Origin: DATJYV01 sp035499415 | GTDB taxonomy: Bacteria > Bacteroidota > Ignavibacteria > UBA10030 | Direction: 5' to 3' | DNA length: 7,025 nucleotides | Assembly (NCBI GenBank): GCA_035499415.1 | Contig: DATJYV010000076.1 | Coordinates: 1-7,025 of the forward strand | In this document: in pieces, positions 1 to 6,942 of the stretch | How positions within the stretch are numbered: position 1 is the first letter of the stretch | Layout of the letters: each line of letters starts with the position of its first letter | Position numbers and translations under genes: made by a program | The notes under the pieces: model-generated | What the model was told of the DNA's origin: nothing | The model's input: the letters and a program-made list of their open reading frames with translations, nothing else | Database searches by the model: none

Positions 1-1586
1 CGGGCAGTGTCGGGCTGAAGATGATAAATGTACCGGGATGCGGGGTTCTTGTAGATCGGCCTCATATTGAAGGCGTAGCTGAAGCGCGAGCCCAGTTGAA
101 GAAGAGGATAAATGTCGGACGAGACGCTCGAATCCGGCATGAGCAGGTACCCGCCGGGGATCTGATTGTCGCCGGGCAATGGATAAGAAAGAGGCGATAT
201 GAGTGAAACAGAGCAGACGCTATCGATCGGCGTAAAGTCCTGCAGCGCACCGCTTGGGTCGTTGACGCTCTGGAACTCCGTCGTGAAAATCAGCCGGCCG
301 CCGTCGGGAGAGGTCCAATAATCGAAGAGTGTGTATTGTGCGACGACGAGTGACGGGATCGGGTCCGTGTACCAGAAAACACAATCGTACAGTTTGAACG
401 TCTTGGTCAGGGCGGGATTCAGATGCTGGAGCGCCGGCACGAGGGAACCCGATTTTACGACGCCGGTCGTCGTGATCGTTTTCCCGGCGCTGATGTCCAG
501 AATGTCGTACGACGCAAATTTCCCGTTGGCCGCACGGGCGAAGACGCTGTCGTGATAGAACATGCGGACGACGGAGGAGTCGGTCTTCGTGTAGTCGCTC
601 ACCACCAGCAGACTGCCCCGCGGTTTTCTGACGAACCACGTCCTCCCCGCCGACGGAAAATGGAGAAATTGCCTGCTGCTGTCGCCGGCGACGTCGATCG
701 CCTCCACATAGAGCGCGTTGGGAGCGTCGAGCTTCATGCCGTGAACGGTCCCCACGACGCGCAGGTTCGGCGAGCTTCCGAGAAGCACGTCCGCGTCGAC
801 GGTCGACCCCGCCGCGTCGCTCCGGGATCTTGGGACGGCCAGCGTGACGGTCGTGAATCCGGATGTGACCGTGACAGAATTCCCGAACGTCGAATCGTTG
901 AGCGAGACGCGGTAGGCGCTGATGGTTTCATCGCCGTCGAGGTCGTGTCCTTCCCAGGAAAAACTCGCGACCGTAAAGGTGGATTGCGGCGGTTGAGCAA
1001 TCGATGTCGGGTCCGCTTCGTCGTAGACATACTCGATCGTCGGGGGCGTGTTGATCGTCGGGAACTGCTGCTTTGCGCCCCCCTGGTCCATCGCACCTGC
1101 CAGGCCGTCAAGGCGCACATCGCCCCCGTCGAACGTGCCGTTGCCGTTCTTGTCCCAGTAGGCAAACGGAGAAAGTTTCACGGGGGCCATCGAGGGGAGC
1201 CGGACGTTGAACGTATTATCGATGGCGTGGATTGCGACGAGAAAGGTTTCCCGCTTCTGACGCAGCGGAAAGCTGATGACCGAGTCGGTGGTCGTGACAA
1301 AAAAGTACGTCAGCGTGTCCGGCGTTGGGATGACGGCAAGGTCCGGCGCCACAGCGACGAGATATCCGATGACATAGCCGTCCGGGTCTTCTCCCCACCA
1401 TCGGATCTCCTGCTTGCTGATGCCGGCCGAGATCGTGGAATCGGGATAAATCCAGAAGAATGTTTGAGGGGGATGATTGACCAGGACCTGGCTCGAGTAT
1501 TCCTTGACGCATCCGTTTTCCGCCGCCACAAGCAGGGCAACGAGAACGAGGAACGCCACGGCCGGCTGTCGAATCCTCTCCTTCAA
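1..1586 (-). CDS. Probable surface lipoprotein with FN3-like and GATase-like regions, 3' end outside window
   Basis: I translated this minus-strand frame by hand. It stays open from an in-frame TGA near 1623-1625 to the window edge, giving at least 528 residues. The first 26 residues look like a lipoprotein signal: a charged start (KERIRQ), a hydrophobic run AFLVLVALLVAA, then ENGC. The lipobox is atypical because Glu sits at -3, although Gly precedes Cys. Two motifs of the form W-x-G-x-D-x-DG-x...I-x-x-Y, near residues 64-75 and 211-225, suggest two FN3/Ig-like domains. Between them lies an EF-hand-like loop, DKNGNGTFDGGD, at about 145-156. Residues 320-440 alternate strands and helices (GSLLVVSDY, YDCVFWYT, DGGRLIFTTEF) in a way that resembles glutamine-amidotransferase-like folds, but I see no catalytic Cys-His pair, so this is inference. 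It follows the 776-aa gene on the same strand, probably in one operon. The start is uncertain: GTG at 1613, TTG at 1586 or ATT at 1574. Function unknown. Confidence 0.8.
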   Translation of the reverse strand, partial: MKERIRQPAVAFLVLVALLVAAENGCVKEYSSQVLVNHPPQTFFWIYPDSTISAGISKQEIRWWGEDPDGYVIGYLVAVAPDLAVIPTPDTLTYFFVTTTDSVISFPLRQKRETFLVAIHAIDNTFNVRLPSMAPVKLSPFAYWDKNGNGTFDGGDVRLDGLAGAMDQGGAKQQFPTINTPPTIEYVYDEADPTSIAQPPQSTFTVASFSWEGHDLDGDETISAYRVSLNDSTFGNSVTVTSGFTTVTLAVPRSRSDAAGSTVDADVLLGSSPNLRVVGTVHGMKLDAPNALYVEAIDVAGDSSRQFLHFPSAGRTWFVRKPRGSLLVVSDYTKTDSSVVRMFYHDSVFARAANGKFASYDILDISAGKTITTTGVVKSGSLVPALQHLNPALTKTFKLYDCVFWYTDPIPSLVVAQYTLFDYWTSPDGGRLIFTTEFQSVNDPSGALQDFTPIDSVCSVSLISPLSYPLPGDNQIPGGYLLMPDSSVSSDIYPLLQLGSRFSYAFNMRPIYKNPASRYIYHLQPDTA

Positions 1587-1627
1587 CCGAAAGGAAGGTC
1601 TCAAATGACGCACGCCGATAATTCAAA

Positions 1628-1664
1628 GGTGCCGGACAGCGGCCTCTTGACCGCGCCCGGCACC
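1628..1664 (-). terminator. Intercistronic hairpin, possible attenuator or weak terminator
   Basis: Arms GGTGCCGG (1628-1635 complement side) and CCGGCACC (1657-1664) form an 8-bp GC-rich stem. An inner 4-bp stem, GCGG/CCGC (1639-1642 with 1651-1654), closes an 8-base loop. On the minus strand the hairpin begins 16 bases after the stop codon of the 776-aa gene and is followed only by TTTGAATTAT, a poor U-tract. It may give partial termination, protect the upstream message, or set the ratio between the secreted protein and the lipoprotein downstream. The stem is seen directly; the role is inferred. Confidence 0.45.
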
Positions 1665-1680
1665 CCTGAGATATTTCGTA

Positions 1681-4011
1681 TTACTTTATGAGGACCATCT
1701 TCCTGGCAAGAACACCGGACGTCGACTGGAGACGATAGATGTAGATTCCGGAGGTCAGGCGCGATGCGTCGAAAGTGCTCACGTAATGGCCCGCAGCCCG
1801 GTCTCCGTCAACCATCACCGCAACTTCCTCGCCCAGGATGTTATAGATCTTCAACGAGACGGGGCCGCTCGCCGGCAGGTCGAATTCGATATTCGTCGAC
1901 GGATTGAACGGATTCGGATAGTTCTGACTGAGGCCAAACTGCTTCGGTATTCCGTCTCCTTCCTTCAGGACGCCGGTTCCGAGATGTTCCAGAACTCCGA
2001 AATCACTCGAGCCCCGGGGAACGAGCTTGTATTGATTGAAGCTGAAATAGACCAGCCCCTGGATAAAGCTGATGCTGTCCCCAACGCTGAAGATCGTCCT
2101 GCCGAAAAGCGTGTCGCTCTTCACGTTCGAGTAACGGCTCTTGCCGTCGGCCGACCGCGTGACGATCGGTCCCGAACCGTCGTTGACCGCGTACTCGGTG
2201 GGGTCGGAGGCGGTAGGCGCCAGGTCCGTCACGACGACGTGGTTGAACCGGACCAGCATCCCTTCATACTGCTCCCCGGTCGACCCGTTCGCAAACGTAT
2301 TCGTCGTCAGGACGATGGGGGGCGGAACCGGCCTTGTGCCGAACTTCGCAACGAACGTGGAGTTCCCCAGCCGCGTCACGCGTCCCACACTCCCCGTAGT
2401 TCCTTCGAGAAATTCCTGAACCGTGCCGGACACGCTGATGCTGTCTCCTTTGTGGACTTTGAACATGTTCGTATCCACACTGCTGATCCAGAGGCCGTTC
2501 CACGGAGCGGTGCCGTTTTGGATATACCACGGCGTCGTTCCGGTGGGATTCAGGTTCAGGTCGCTCGTGTCAGCCGTGACAACGCCGGCAATGGTGTCGA
2601 CCGCGCCCAGGTACGGGCTTGTTCCGTCTGCGTAGGGCGTATACTGGATGTCGTAGACCGTCAGATGGCGATCAAGGACATTATAGAAGAAGAAACCTTG
2701 CGAGGTGTCGGTCGGCGCCGAACCACCGGCTGCATTCGCAAGGACCGCCAGATGCCCGAGAGAATCGTCGGATGTGCAATAATATTTCACGAAGGTTCCC
2801 GCCGTATGGGGAACGATCTTCCCGGTCCATGTGGAATCAGCCGGATTCGGGCCGGCCATCACGATGGTCTGCCACGCTCCGTTGTTGATGCTGTAATGGA
2901 TCAGAACACCCTTCGGCACCGACCCTCCCGTTTGCTGGAACGATTTAACGCTGATGACCGCCGTGTCCGCCGAGCCCACCCTGACAGGATTGCGCCGCTC
3001 GGCTTGAATTGCGGGAATGACCTGGCCGAAGACAATATCAGTCGGAAATACCGGGCAGATGCGGTACCCGCGGGCCGCCTCGGACCCGGAGTTGCATGCG
3101 ATGTATCCCCGGATGGTGTCGACGTTCTGACCGATCGAAGGAACCTGGTAAGTCGACGAAGCGGGTCTCCACGCCCGCTTTGTGAACCACTTCGAGACGT
3201 CGAGCATTGCGATCTCGTTGCCGTGCGCATCGACCATCGAAAATGTACCGTTCGTCGCGTTGACGACCGAGGTGACTTTCAGGTTCGTCAGCTGGACATA
3301 AGCATCTTCGTACTGCTCGCCGCGCGAGAATTTGATGTTGGTGGTATTCGACGCGTTGAACAATCCGACCATGAAGGTATCGACTCCGCCAATCGCGACC
3401 GGAGGCGGGACCGGTTTGTGGCCGAGAATTTCCAGGGGACCGTCCGGCATGTGCGATGTCAGAACAAAGGCGCCGGTGTCGATGGGAACAAACTCCGTGT
3501 AACTGCAAGTATTCGGGAACGGGAATTCGTCGGCGTAGCCCCGAAGCCGAATGATATCCCCCGGGTTCAAGCCGAGATAGCCCGCATTGTACAGAGCGAC
3601 CGTGTCGCCCGCGGCTGCGGGACGGACAAAGACCGAGCTCCACGCGCCGCTGCCTGCTCCGGTATCCCGCAGGACAATGTTGAAACCTCCGGCCGACGGG
3701 GGGATTGATGCTGTCGGCGTTCCCGGACCCGTGAACTCCACCAGTTTCGGCGGGACGATGACCTGGCCGACGATCTCGACGGTGTCGATGCTGCCGTAGT
3801 GTCCTTTATAGTATGCCGATGTCTGCTTCAGCGGAGCGGCACCCGAGGTGACGTTGCCCCCCGTGCTGTCGCAGACGAGGAGCGAATCCATCGGCACAAA
3901 CTGCAGGTCGTGGATCGAGACTGTCGGATAATTTCCGGTGGAGTCTCTCCCTTGACCGAATGCCGCCGAGACGGCGGCGAAGACCAAAAGCAGTACCCGT
4001 GCGTGTTTCAT
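1681..4011 (-). CDS. Secreted protein with duplicated OB-fold-like modules and T9SS type A sorting domain
   Basis: This 776-aa protein should be exported by Sec and then carried over the outer membrane by the type IX system. Residues 1-19 are a short signal peptide (K-H-A-R, then LLLVFAAVSAAFG), with likely cleavage before Gln20. Residues 31-328 and 451-672 are two copies of one module. Each opens with a D-[LI]-Q-[FY] motif, has an OB-fold-like strand set containing a GD-x-I phrase (LNPGDIIRLRG; KGDSISVSGTVQEF), then PVPPP, then GEQYE and a second strand set, and ends near D-x-x-FG. The strand sets recall the OB-folds beside ExeM/NucH and YhcR nucleases, but no nuclease domain is present. Residues 338-420 look Ig-like (VKYYCTSDDSLG). 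Residues 691-776 are a typical sorting domain: YPNPFNPSTNIEF, LKIYNILGEEV, LTSGIYIYRL and a terminal MVLIK. The ATG at 4011 has a strong Shine-Dalgarno. The gene starts 43 bases after the 749-aa gene, probably in the same operon. Binding partner unknown. Confidence 0.92.
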   Translation of the reverse strand: MKHARVLLLVFAAVSAAFGQGRDSTGNYPTVSIHDLQFVPMDSLLVCDSTGGNVTSGAAPLKQTSAYYKGHYGSIDTVEIVGQVIVPPKLVEFTGPGTPTASIPPSAGGFNIVLRDTGAGSGAWSSVFVRPAAAGDTVALYNAGYLGLNPGDIIRLRGYADEFPFPNTCSYTEFVPIDTGAFVLTSHMPDGPLEILGHKPVPPPVAIGGVDTFMVGLFNASNTTNIKFSRGEQYEDAYVQLTNLKVTSVVNATNGTFSMVDAHGNEIAMLDVSKWFTKRAWRPASSTYQVPSIGQNVDTIRGYIACNSGSEAARGYRICPVFPTDIVFGQVIPAIQAERRNPVRVGSADTAVISVKSFQQTGGSVPKGVLIHYSINNGAWQTIVMAGPNPADSTWTGKIVPHTAGTFVKYYCTSDDSLGHLAVLANAAGGSAPTDTSQGFFFYNVLDRHLTVYDIQYTPYADGTSPYLGAVDTIAGVVTADTSDLNLNPTGTTPWYIQNGTAPWNGLWISSVDTNMFKVHKGDSISVSGTVQEFLEGTTGSVGRVTRLGNSTFVAKFGTRPVPPPIVLTTNTFANGSTGEQYEGMLVRFNHVVVTDLAPTASDPTEYAVNDGSGPIVTRSADGKSRYSNVKSDTLFGRTIFSVGDSISFIQGLVYFSFNQYKLVPRGSSDFGVLEHLGTGVLKEGDGIPKQFGLSQNYPNPFNPSTNIEFDLPASGPVSLKIYNILGEEVAVMVDGDRAAGHYVSTFDASRLTSGIYIYRLQSTSGVLARKMVLIK
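1996..2661 (-). repeat. Internal protein module B (second double OB-fold-like copy)
   Basis: This encodes residues 451-672 of the 776-aa protein. It shares its landmarks with module A in the same order: TVYDIQYTP at the start, a GDSISVSGTVQEF strand pair, FGTRPVPPPIVL, GEQYEGMLVRF, and SSDFG at the end. It is shorter than module A (222 against 298 residues), mainly through smaller loops. The match was found by eye at protein level; the DNA copies have diverged, so the duplication is old. Confidence 0.65.
3028..3921 (-). repeat. Internal protein module A (first double OB-fold-like copy)
   Basis: This encodes residues 31-328 of the 776-aa protein, directly after the signal peptide. Landmarks are VSIHDLQFVP at the start, LNPGDIIRLRGYADEF, LGHKPVPPPVAI, GEQYEDAYVQL, and TDIVFG at the end. 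Four cysteines fall in this copy (residues 47, 169, 306 and 319) and none in module B, so disulfides could stabilise only the first copy. Confidence 0.65.
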
Positions 4012-4015
4012 GCAA

Positions 4016-4023
4016 CCCTCCTT
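4016..4023 (-). promoter_or_regulatory. Strong Shine-Dalgarno for the 776-aa gene
   Basis: AAGGAGGG on the minus strand stands four bases before the ATG at 4011 (five from the AGGAGG core). It fixes the start of the gene and implies efficient independent initiation after the short 43-base gap. Confidence 0.85.
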
Positions 4024-4054
4024 TTGTTTCGTGAAGATGTTTTGATGAATTCGA

Positions 4055-6304
4055 TTACTTGATCACAACAAATTTTCCGCGCTTGATGGCGCCGGTGTCT
4101 TTGTCCTGGACCGTGAAGAGATACAGTCCCGTCGCGATTGCCTGGTCGTACTTTGAAATGAGGTCCCACGCGTGCTCACCCCCCGCGAACTGCGGCTGTT
4201 GGCCGCCGCTGAATTCCTGGAACCATTTTATGGAGGTGCCCGCATCCGTCGAGCTGTGGTCCAATTGCTGGACCAGGTCCCCCGCAATCGTATAAATCGT
4301 GATGGTCGCGTTGGCGGGAAGATTGTAAAAATAAATTTTTCGGTATCGTTCTCCGTTCCCGTCCCAATATGCGTGCGCAACATAGGGATTGGGATACACT
4401 CCCACCTGGGCGGACGGGCTCGACGTTGCCGGAGTTCCGGAGATCGTCCAGACGGAACTGACGGCGCTCTCGAGCGGGGGCAGGTTGTTCGCCGCGTCTC
4501 CCTGGTCGTAGGCCGATACGCCGTAGACGTACTGCCATCCGTTGAGCTGTGTCAGGTTAACGCCCGCCGGTGGAAATCTGTAGAAGTACCTGGTCGTATC
4601 GCCGGGGAAGGTGATCCCGTGAAAGTTGGAAGAGGTGTCGATGAGGATTTTTTGAAGCCCGGTGTTGTAGCCCACCGTGTCGTCGGCCCGGTCGAAATCC
4701 CCGACGAGCGGAAGCTGTGTCAGGAACGTCTGATTCGACAGAAAATCCGAGCCGGCCTTCGAACGGTAGATCCGGTAACCCTCAAAGTCCTTGATGCCGC
4801 TGATCGGGTCGCGGGTTGCTTCGGCGGATTTATCCCAATAGACCGTCGCGCTCCGGTTCTCGACATCCGCATGGACGCGGGGCTGGACCGGCGGGGTCGG
4901 GAGCACGTAGCGCGTCAGGATTCCGTCTCCCCCGTACGCGATTCCCCCCGGCACCCGGCGGACAATATCTTCGCCCGGGTCGAGCATGTCATTCCCGTTA
5001 ATGTCTTCACCGTTATAGCACCGCTGCGCCCATGCAAGACCCTCGAGGAGGTTTGCGCGTTGATCGGGTTTATCCAGCTGCTCCGCTTCCGACCCCGCTT
5101 TCGCCGCACACACGACGGCAAAGACCACCTGAATGGAATCGCCGGGGGCCAGCGTCGCCCACGGCCCCGTCGAAATCATTGTCGTGTAATTTTGCGGCGA
5201 GGTCCGCATCGCATCGATCGTCGACTGCGGGATCGATTGTCCGAGACGCGTGTACCGGCTCAGATACGGGGACGAATTGTAATCATCGGTCGGCGAGAAG
5301 AGGGCCTGAACTCCCTGGCTGTTGCGGTAAATCCACGCGTTGAAGAAAACCTGGTGGTAGAGATCGCCGAGAGAGTCGATCGGAAGGCCGGTCTGCTGGT
5401 TCGTCGGAAAGGGAGTCGAACCGAGTATGGCGACGCCGATGTAACTGTTCGCGGGGGTCGTTCCCGGAGCCGCATTCCCCTCGAACGTGTACATCATCCG
5501 CGAGACCGAGTCGTAACCTCCCCCGCAGTACGAAAAGAATCCCGTGGCCCCCGGGCGGACGTAGTTCGTGTTCCGCACCACGTTATCGCACCAGATCCCG
5601 ACATACACGTCGTCAAGCGTGTCGGGGTTTACGTTCTTGACCGTGTAGCTGATGATGACGAAATCATCCGTGAACGGAAAATTCCAGGCATAACTCTCCT
5701 GGTGAATTTTCAGCCCAATCGGCGTATGACTCGGTATGGAGTCGCCGGTGGCCGGCACGTGCGTGTTCAGGTCCGAATAATCCGCGATGAAATCCTGGTG
5801 GCTGATGGCGGACTCGTCGAAGAAACGCGAGTCCGGCAGCGACGAGCGCTGAATCATGGTCGACCCGTTCTCCGTCGTGAATTCGTAGCCGGTGCCCGAG
5901 GAGCTGGAGCGATCGGTGACCCCCGTGCTGACGAGCGGAAAGCCGCTGGTCCTCGGTCGCGCCCCGACCCAGAGTCCCGACTGATACATATGCTCGATCC
6001 GTGAACCAAGCGGGTACTCGCACGACGGCTGGTTGGGCCATGCGACATTCCGCGACCCCAACGTCCCGAAATTGGTAATCGTCAATCCGATCTTCCCCAC
6101 ATCCGTATAGAGGGTTCCGACGTCGTCGGAAATCTTTCGGAGCTGCTGGGAGCGGGTAAAAGAGGTTGGGACACAGGCGAGGAGGAATAGCCACGCGGCG
6201 CAAGGGAGGAGACGCGACCCCACCCGTCCGCGAAACAAGGCGGCGCAAAAAACTCCGTCGAGCGTCGTACGAGCTCCGGCACGCACGCCGAATGTTACAT
6301 CCAT
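4055..6304 (-). CDS. Secreted protein with FN3-like domain and variant T9SS sorting domain
   Basis: A 749-aa protein from the ATG at 6304, chosen for its AAGGGAG site. The frame is open upstream to a GTG at 6370, and a GTG at 6223 would give a tidier signal peptide (GSRLLPCAAWLFLLACV, then Ser-Gln-Gln). With the 6304 start the charged n-region is unusually long, about 32 residues. Residues 95-120 (YPLGSRIEHMYQSGLWVGA) and 385-400 (LAPGDSIQVVFAVV) match a style I recall from large exported proteins of Ignavibacteria-like genomes. Residues 434-446 form an EF-hand-like loop (DINGNDMLDPGED). Residues 475-620 look like an FN3 domain (ATVYWDKSAE, FEGYRIYRS, YVYGVSAYD). Residues 634-749 form a C-terminal sorting domain that starts with VYPNPYVAH and ends in GKFVVIK, with a longer middle than the canonical type. 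It is the first gene of the likely three-gene operon. No catalytic motif is seen; a structural or binding role at the surface is possible. Confidence 0.9.
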   Translation of the reverse strand: MDVTFGVRAGARTTLDGVFCAALFRGRVGSRLLPCAAWLFLLACVPTSFTRSQQLRKISDDVGTLYTDVGKIGLTITNFGTLGSRNVAWPNQPSCEYPLGSRIEHMYQSGLWVGARPRTSGFPLVSTGVTDRSSSSGTGYEFTTENGSTMIQRSSLPDSRFFDESAISHQDFIADYSDLNTHVPATGDSIPSHTPIGLKIHQESYAWNFPFTDDFVIISYTVKNVNPDTLDDVYVGIWCDNVVRNTNYVRPGATGFFSYCGGGYDSVSRMMYTFEGNAAPGTTPANSYIGVAILGSTPFPTNQQTGLPIDSLGDLYHQVFFNAWIYRNSQGVQALFSPTDDYNSSPYLSRYTRLGQSIPQSTIDAMRTSPQNYTTMISTGPWATLAPGDSIQVVFAVVCAAKAGSEAEQLDKPDQRANLLEGLAWAQRCYNGEDINGNDMLDPGEDIVRRVPGGIAYGGDGILTRYVLPTPPVQPRVHADVENRSATVYWDKSAEATRDPISGIKDFEGYRIYRSKAGSDFLSNQTFLTQLPLVGDFDRADDTVGYNTGLQKILIDTSSNFHGITFPGDTTRYFYRFPPAGVNLTQLNGWQYVYGVSAYDQGDAANNLPPLESAVSSVWTISGTPATSSPSAQVGVYPNPYVAHAYWDGNGERYRKIYFYNLPANATITIYTIAGDLVQQLDHSSTDAGTSIKWFQEFSGGQQPQFAGGEHAWDLISKYDQAIATGLYLFTVQDKDTGAIKRGKFVVIK

Positions 6305-6308
6305 GACG

Positions 6309-6315
6309 CTCCCTT
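6309..6315 (-). promoter_or_regulatory. Shine-Dalgarno deciding the start of the 749-aa gene
   Basis: AAGGGAG on the minus strand lies four bases before the ATG at 6304. The alternative starts (GTG 6370, ATG 6340, GTG 6223) have no comparable site, so 6304 is preferred although the resulting signal peptide has a long n-region. Confidence 0.65.
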
Positions 6316-6742
6316 CGAACGAAGATCGGGCATCACTCATTTTGGGTGAACGTGTTTGCCTCACAATCACCCTTACTTCCGGCGGATTGACAGCAAGAAT
6401 TTTAGGCGATTTCAGGTAGATGAAAGATGGACGACAGAAACTCCGGGCAACCAGGCAGCAGGTAAACCCTCAATCGCGTTGCAGCGATGACCACGAATTG
6501 CAAGAATTCTTTAGAAGACAATCCTCAGAATCTGGCTGGAAATACGATGAAAGTCAATAAGCAAATCCGTCACGGGAAGTGTCAAAGCGATGAGTGACAT
6601 GGACAGAGCAACACGTCGACGGCGGGATTTCACGGACACGGAACCGCGACGACTGAAGCAGGTGGAACGCGAAGCAAACCCTGGGAGCCGAAGGCGCTCG
6701 GTTGCCGGCTCCAACGGTGGTACTATTTTCGTCGTAAATGAC
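6316..6742. other. Upstream stretch without a supported gene
   Basis: This stretch is presumably the leader and promoter region of the minus-strand cluster, but I could not pick out a convincing -35/-10 pair or a Bacteroidota-type TTTG/TAnnTTTG promoter. Short reading frames on both strands (62-80 residues) are rich in Arg, Ser and Thr, lack ribosome sites and resemble nothing I know. One minus-strand frame runs out of the left repeat arm, from an ATG at 6793 to a stop at 6554 (79 residues). It is better read as chance or as a decayed gene end. Confidence 0.5.
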
Positions 6743-6825
6743 GATGGAGTCAATGAGTTCTCTGTAAACTTTGTGTGAAGAATTGTCGTTCATTCCCGAG
6801 GACAGGTTAGAAGATGTCTCAAAAA
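6743..6825 (+). repeat. Left arm of long inverted repeat
   Basis: These 83 bases are the reverse complement of 6943-7025 with two differences: G6775 facing T6993 (a wobble pair) and T6789 facing C6979 (a true mismatch). Pairing stops at the inner side at 6826/6942. The outer limit is unknown because the right arm reaches the last base of the window. The arm contains CATTCCCGAGGACAGG and ends in GTCTCAAAAA. Confidence 0.95.
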
Positions 6826-6942
6826 CCCAGATCGCGTCACCCTGAACTTTGGGCCGAAGGCCCATCAACCTCTGGCTGAGTTTCAGGGTCTGATTTGCTC
6901 GGGAAATGAGATGCTGAATCAAGTTCAGCATGACGGTAGCTT
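6826..6942. repeat. REP-like palindrome cluster between the inverted arms
   Basis: Three hairpins can be read here. ACCCTGAA (6839-6846) pairs with TTCAGGGT (6882-6889). Nested inside, TGGGCCGAAGGCCCA (6850-6864) is a 6-bp stem with a GAA loop. ATGCTGAA/TTCAGCAT (6911-6931) has a 5-base loop. The last is the widespread bacterial dispersed repeat often mistranslated as a MLNLIQHL peptide. That marks the 147-residue minus-strand frame across this area as repeat sequence and not a gene. Confidence 0.75.

Noticed and set aside
220..1626. Three minus-strand frames of 136-143 residues (220-639, 734-1165, 1216-1626) as separate genes
   Set aside because: They are off-frame fragments over the continuous lipoprotein frame, which has coherent domains and no stop down to base 1.
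423..1691. 422-residue plus-strand reading frame
   Set aside because: It is antisense to the lipoprotein gene, is very rich in Arg, Asp and Val, and has no ribosome site or recognisable domain. GC-rich codon usage on the minus strand explains it.
1786..3708. 640-residue plus-strand reading frame
   Set aside because: It mirrors the 776-aa gene, which has a signal peptide, a sorting domain and a Shine-Dalgarno. The mirror frame has Arg-rich composition and none of these.
4172..6004. 610-residue plus-strand reading frame
   Set aside because: It is antisense to the 749-aa gene. Its length is striking, but it has no initiation signal, domain or normal protein composition.
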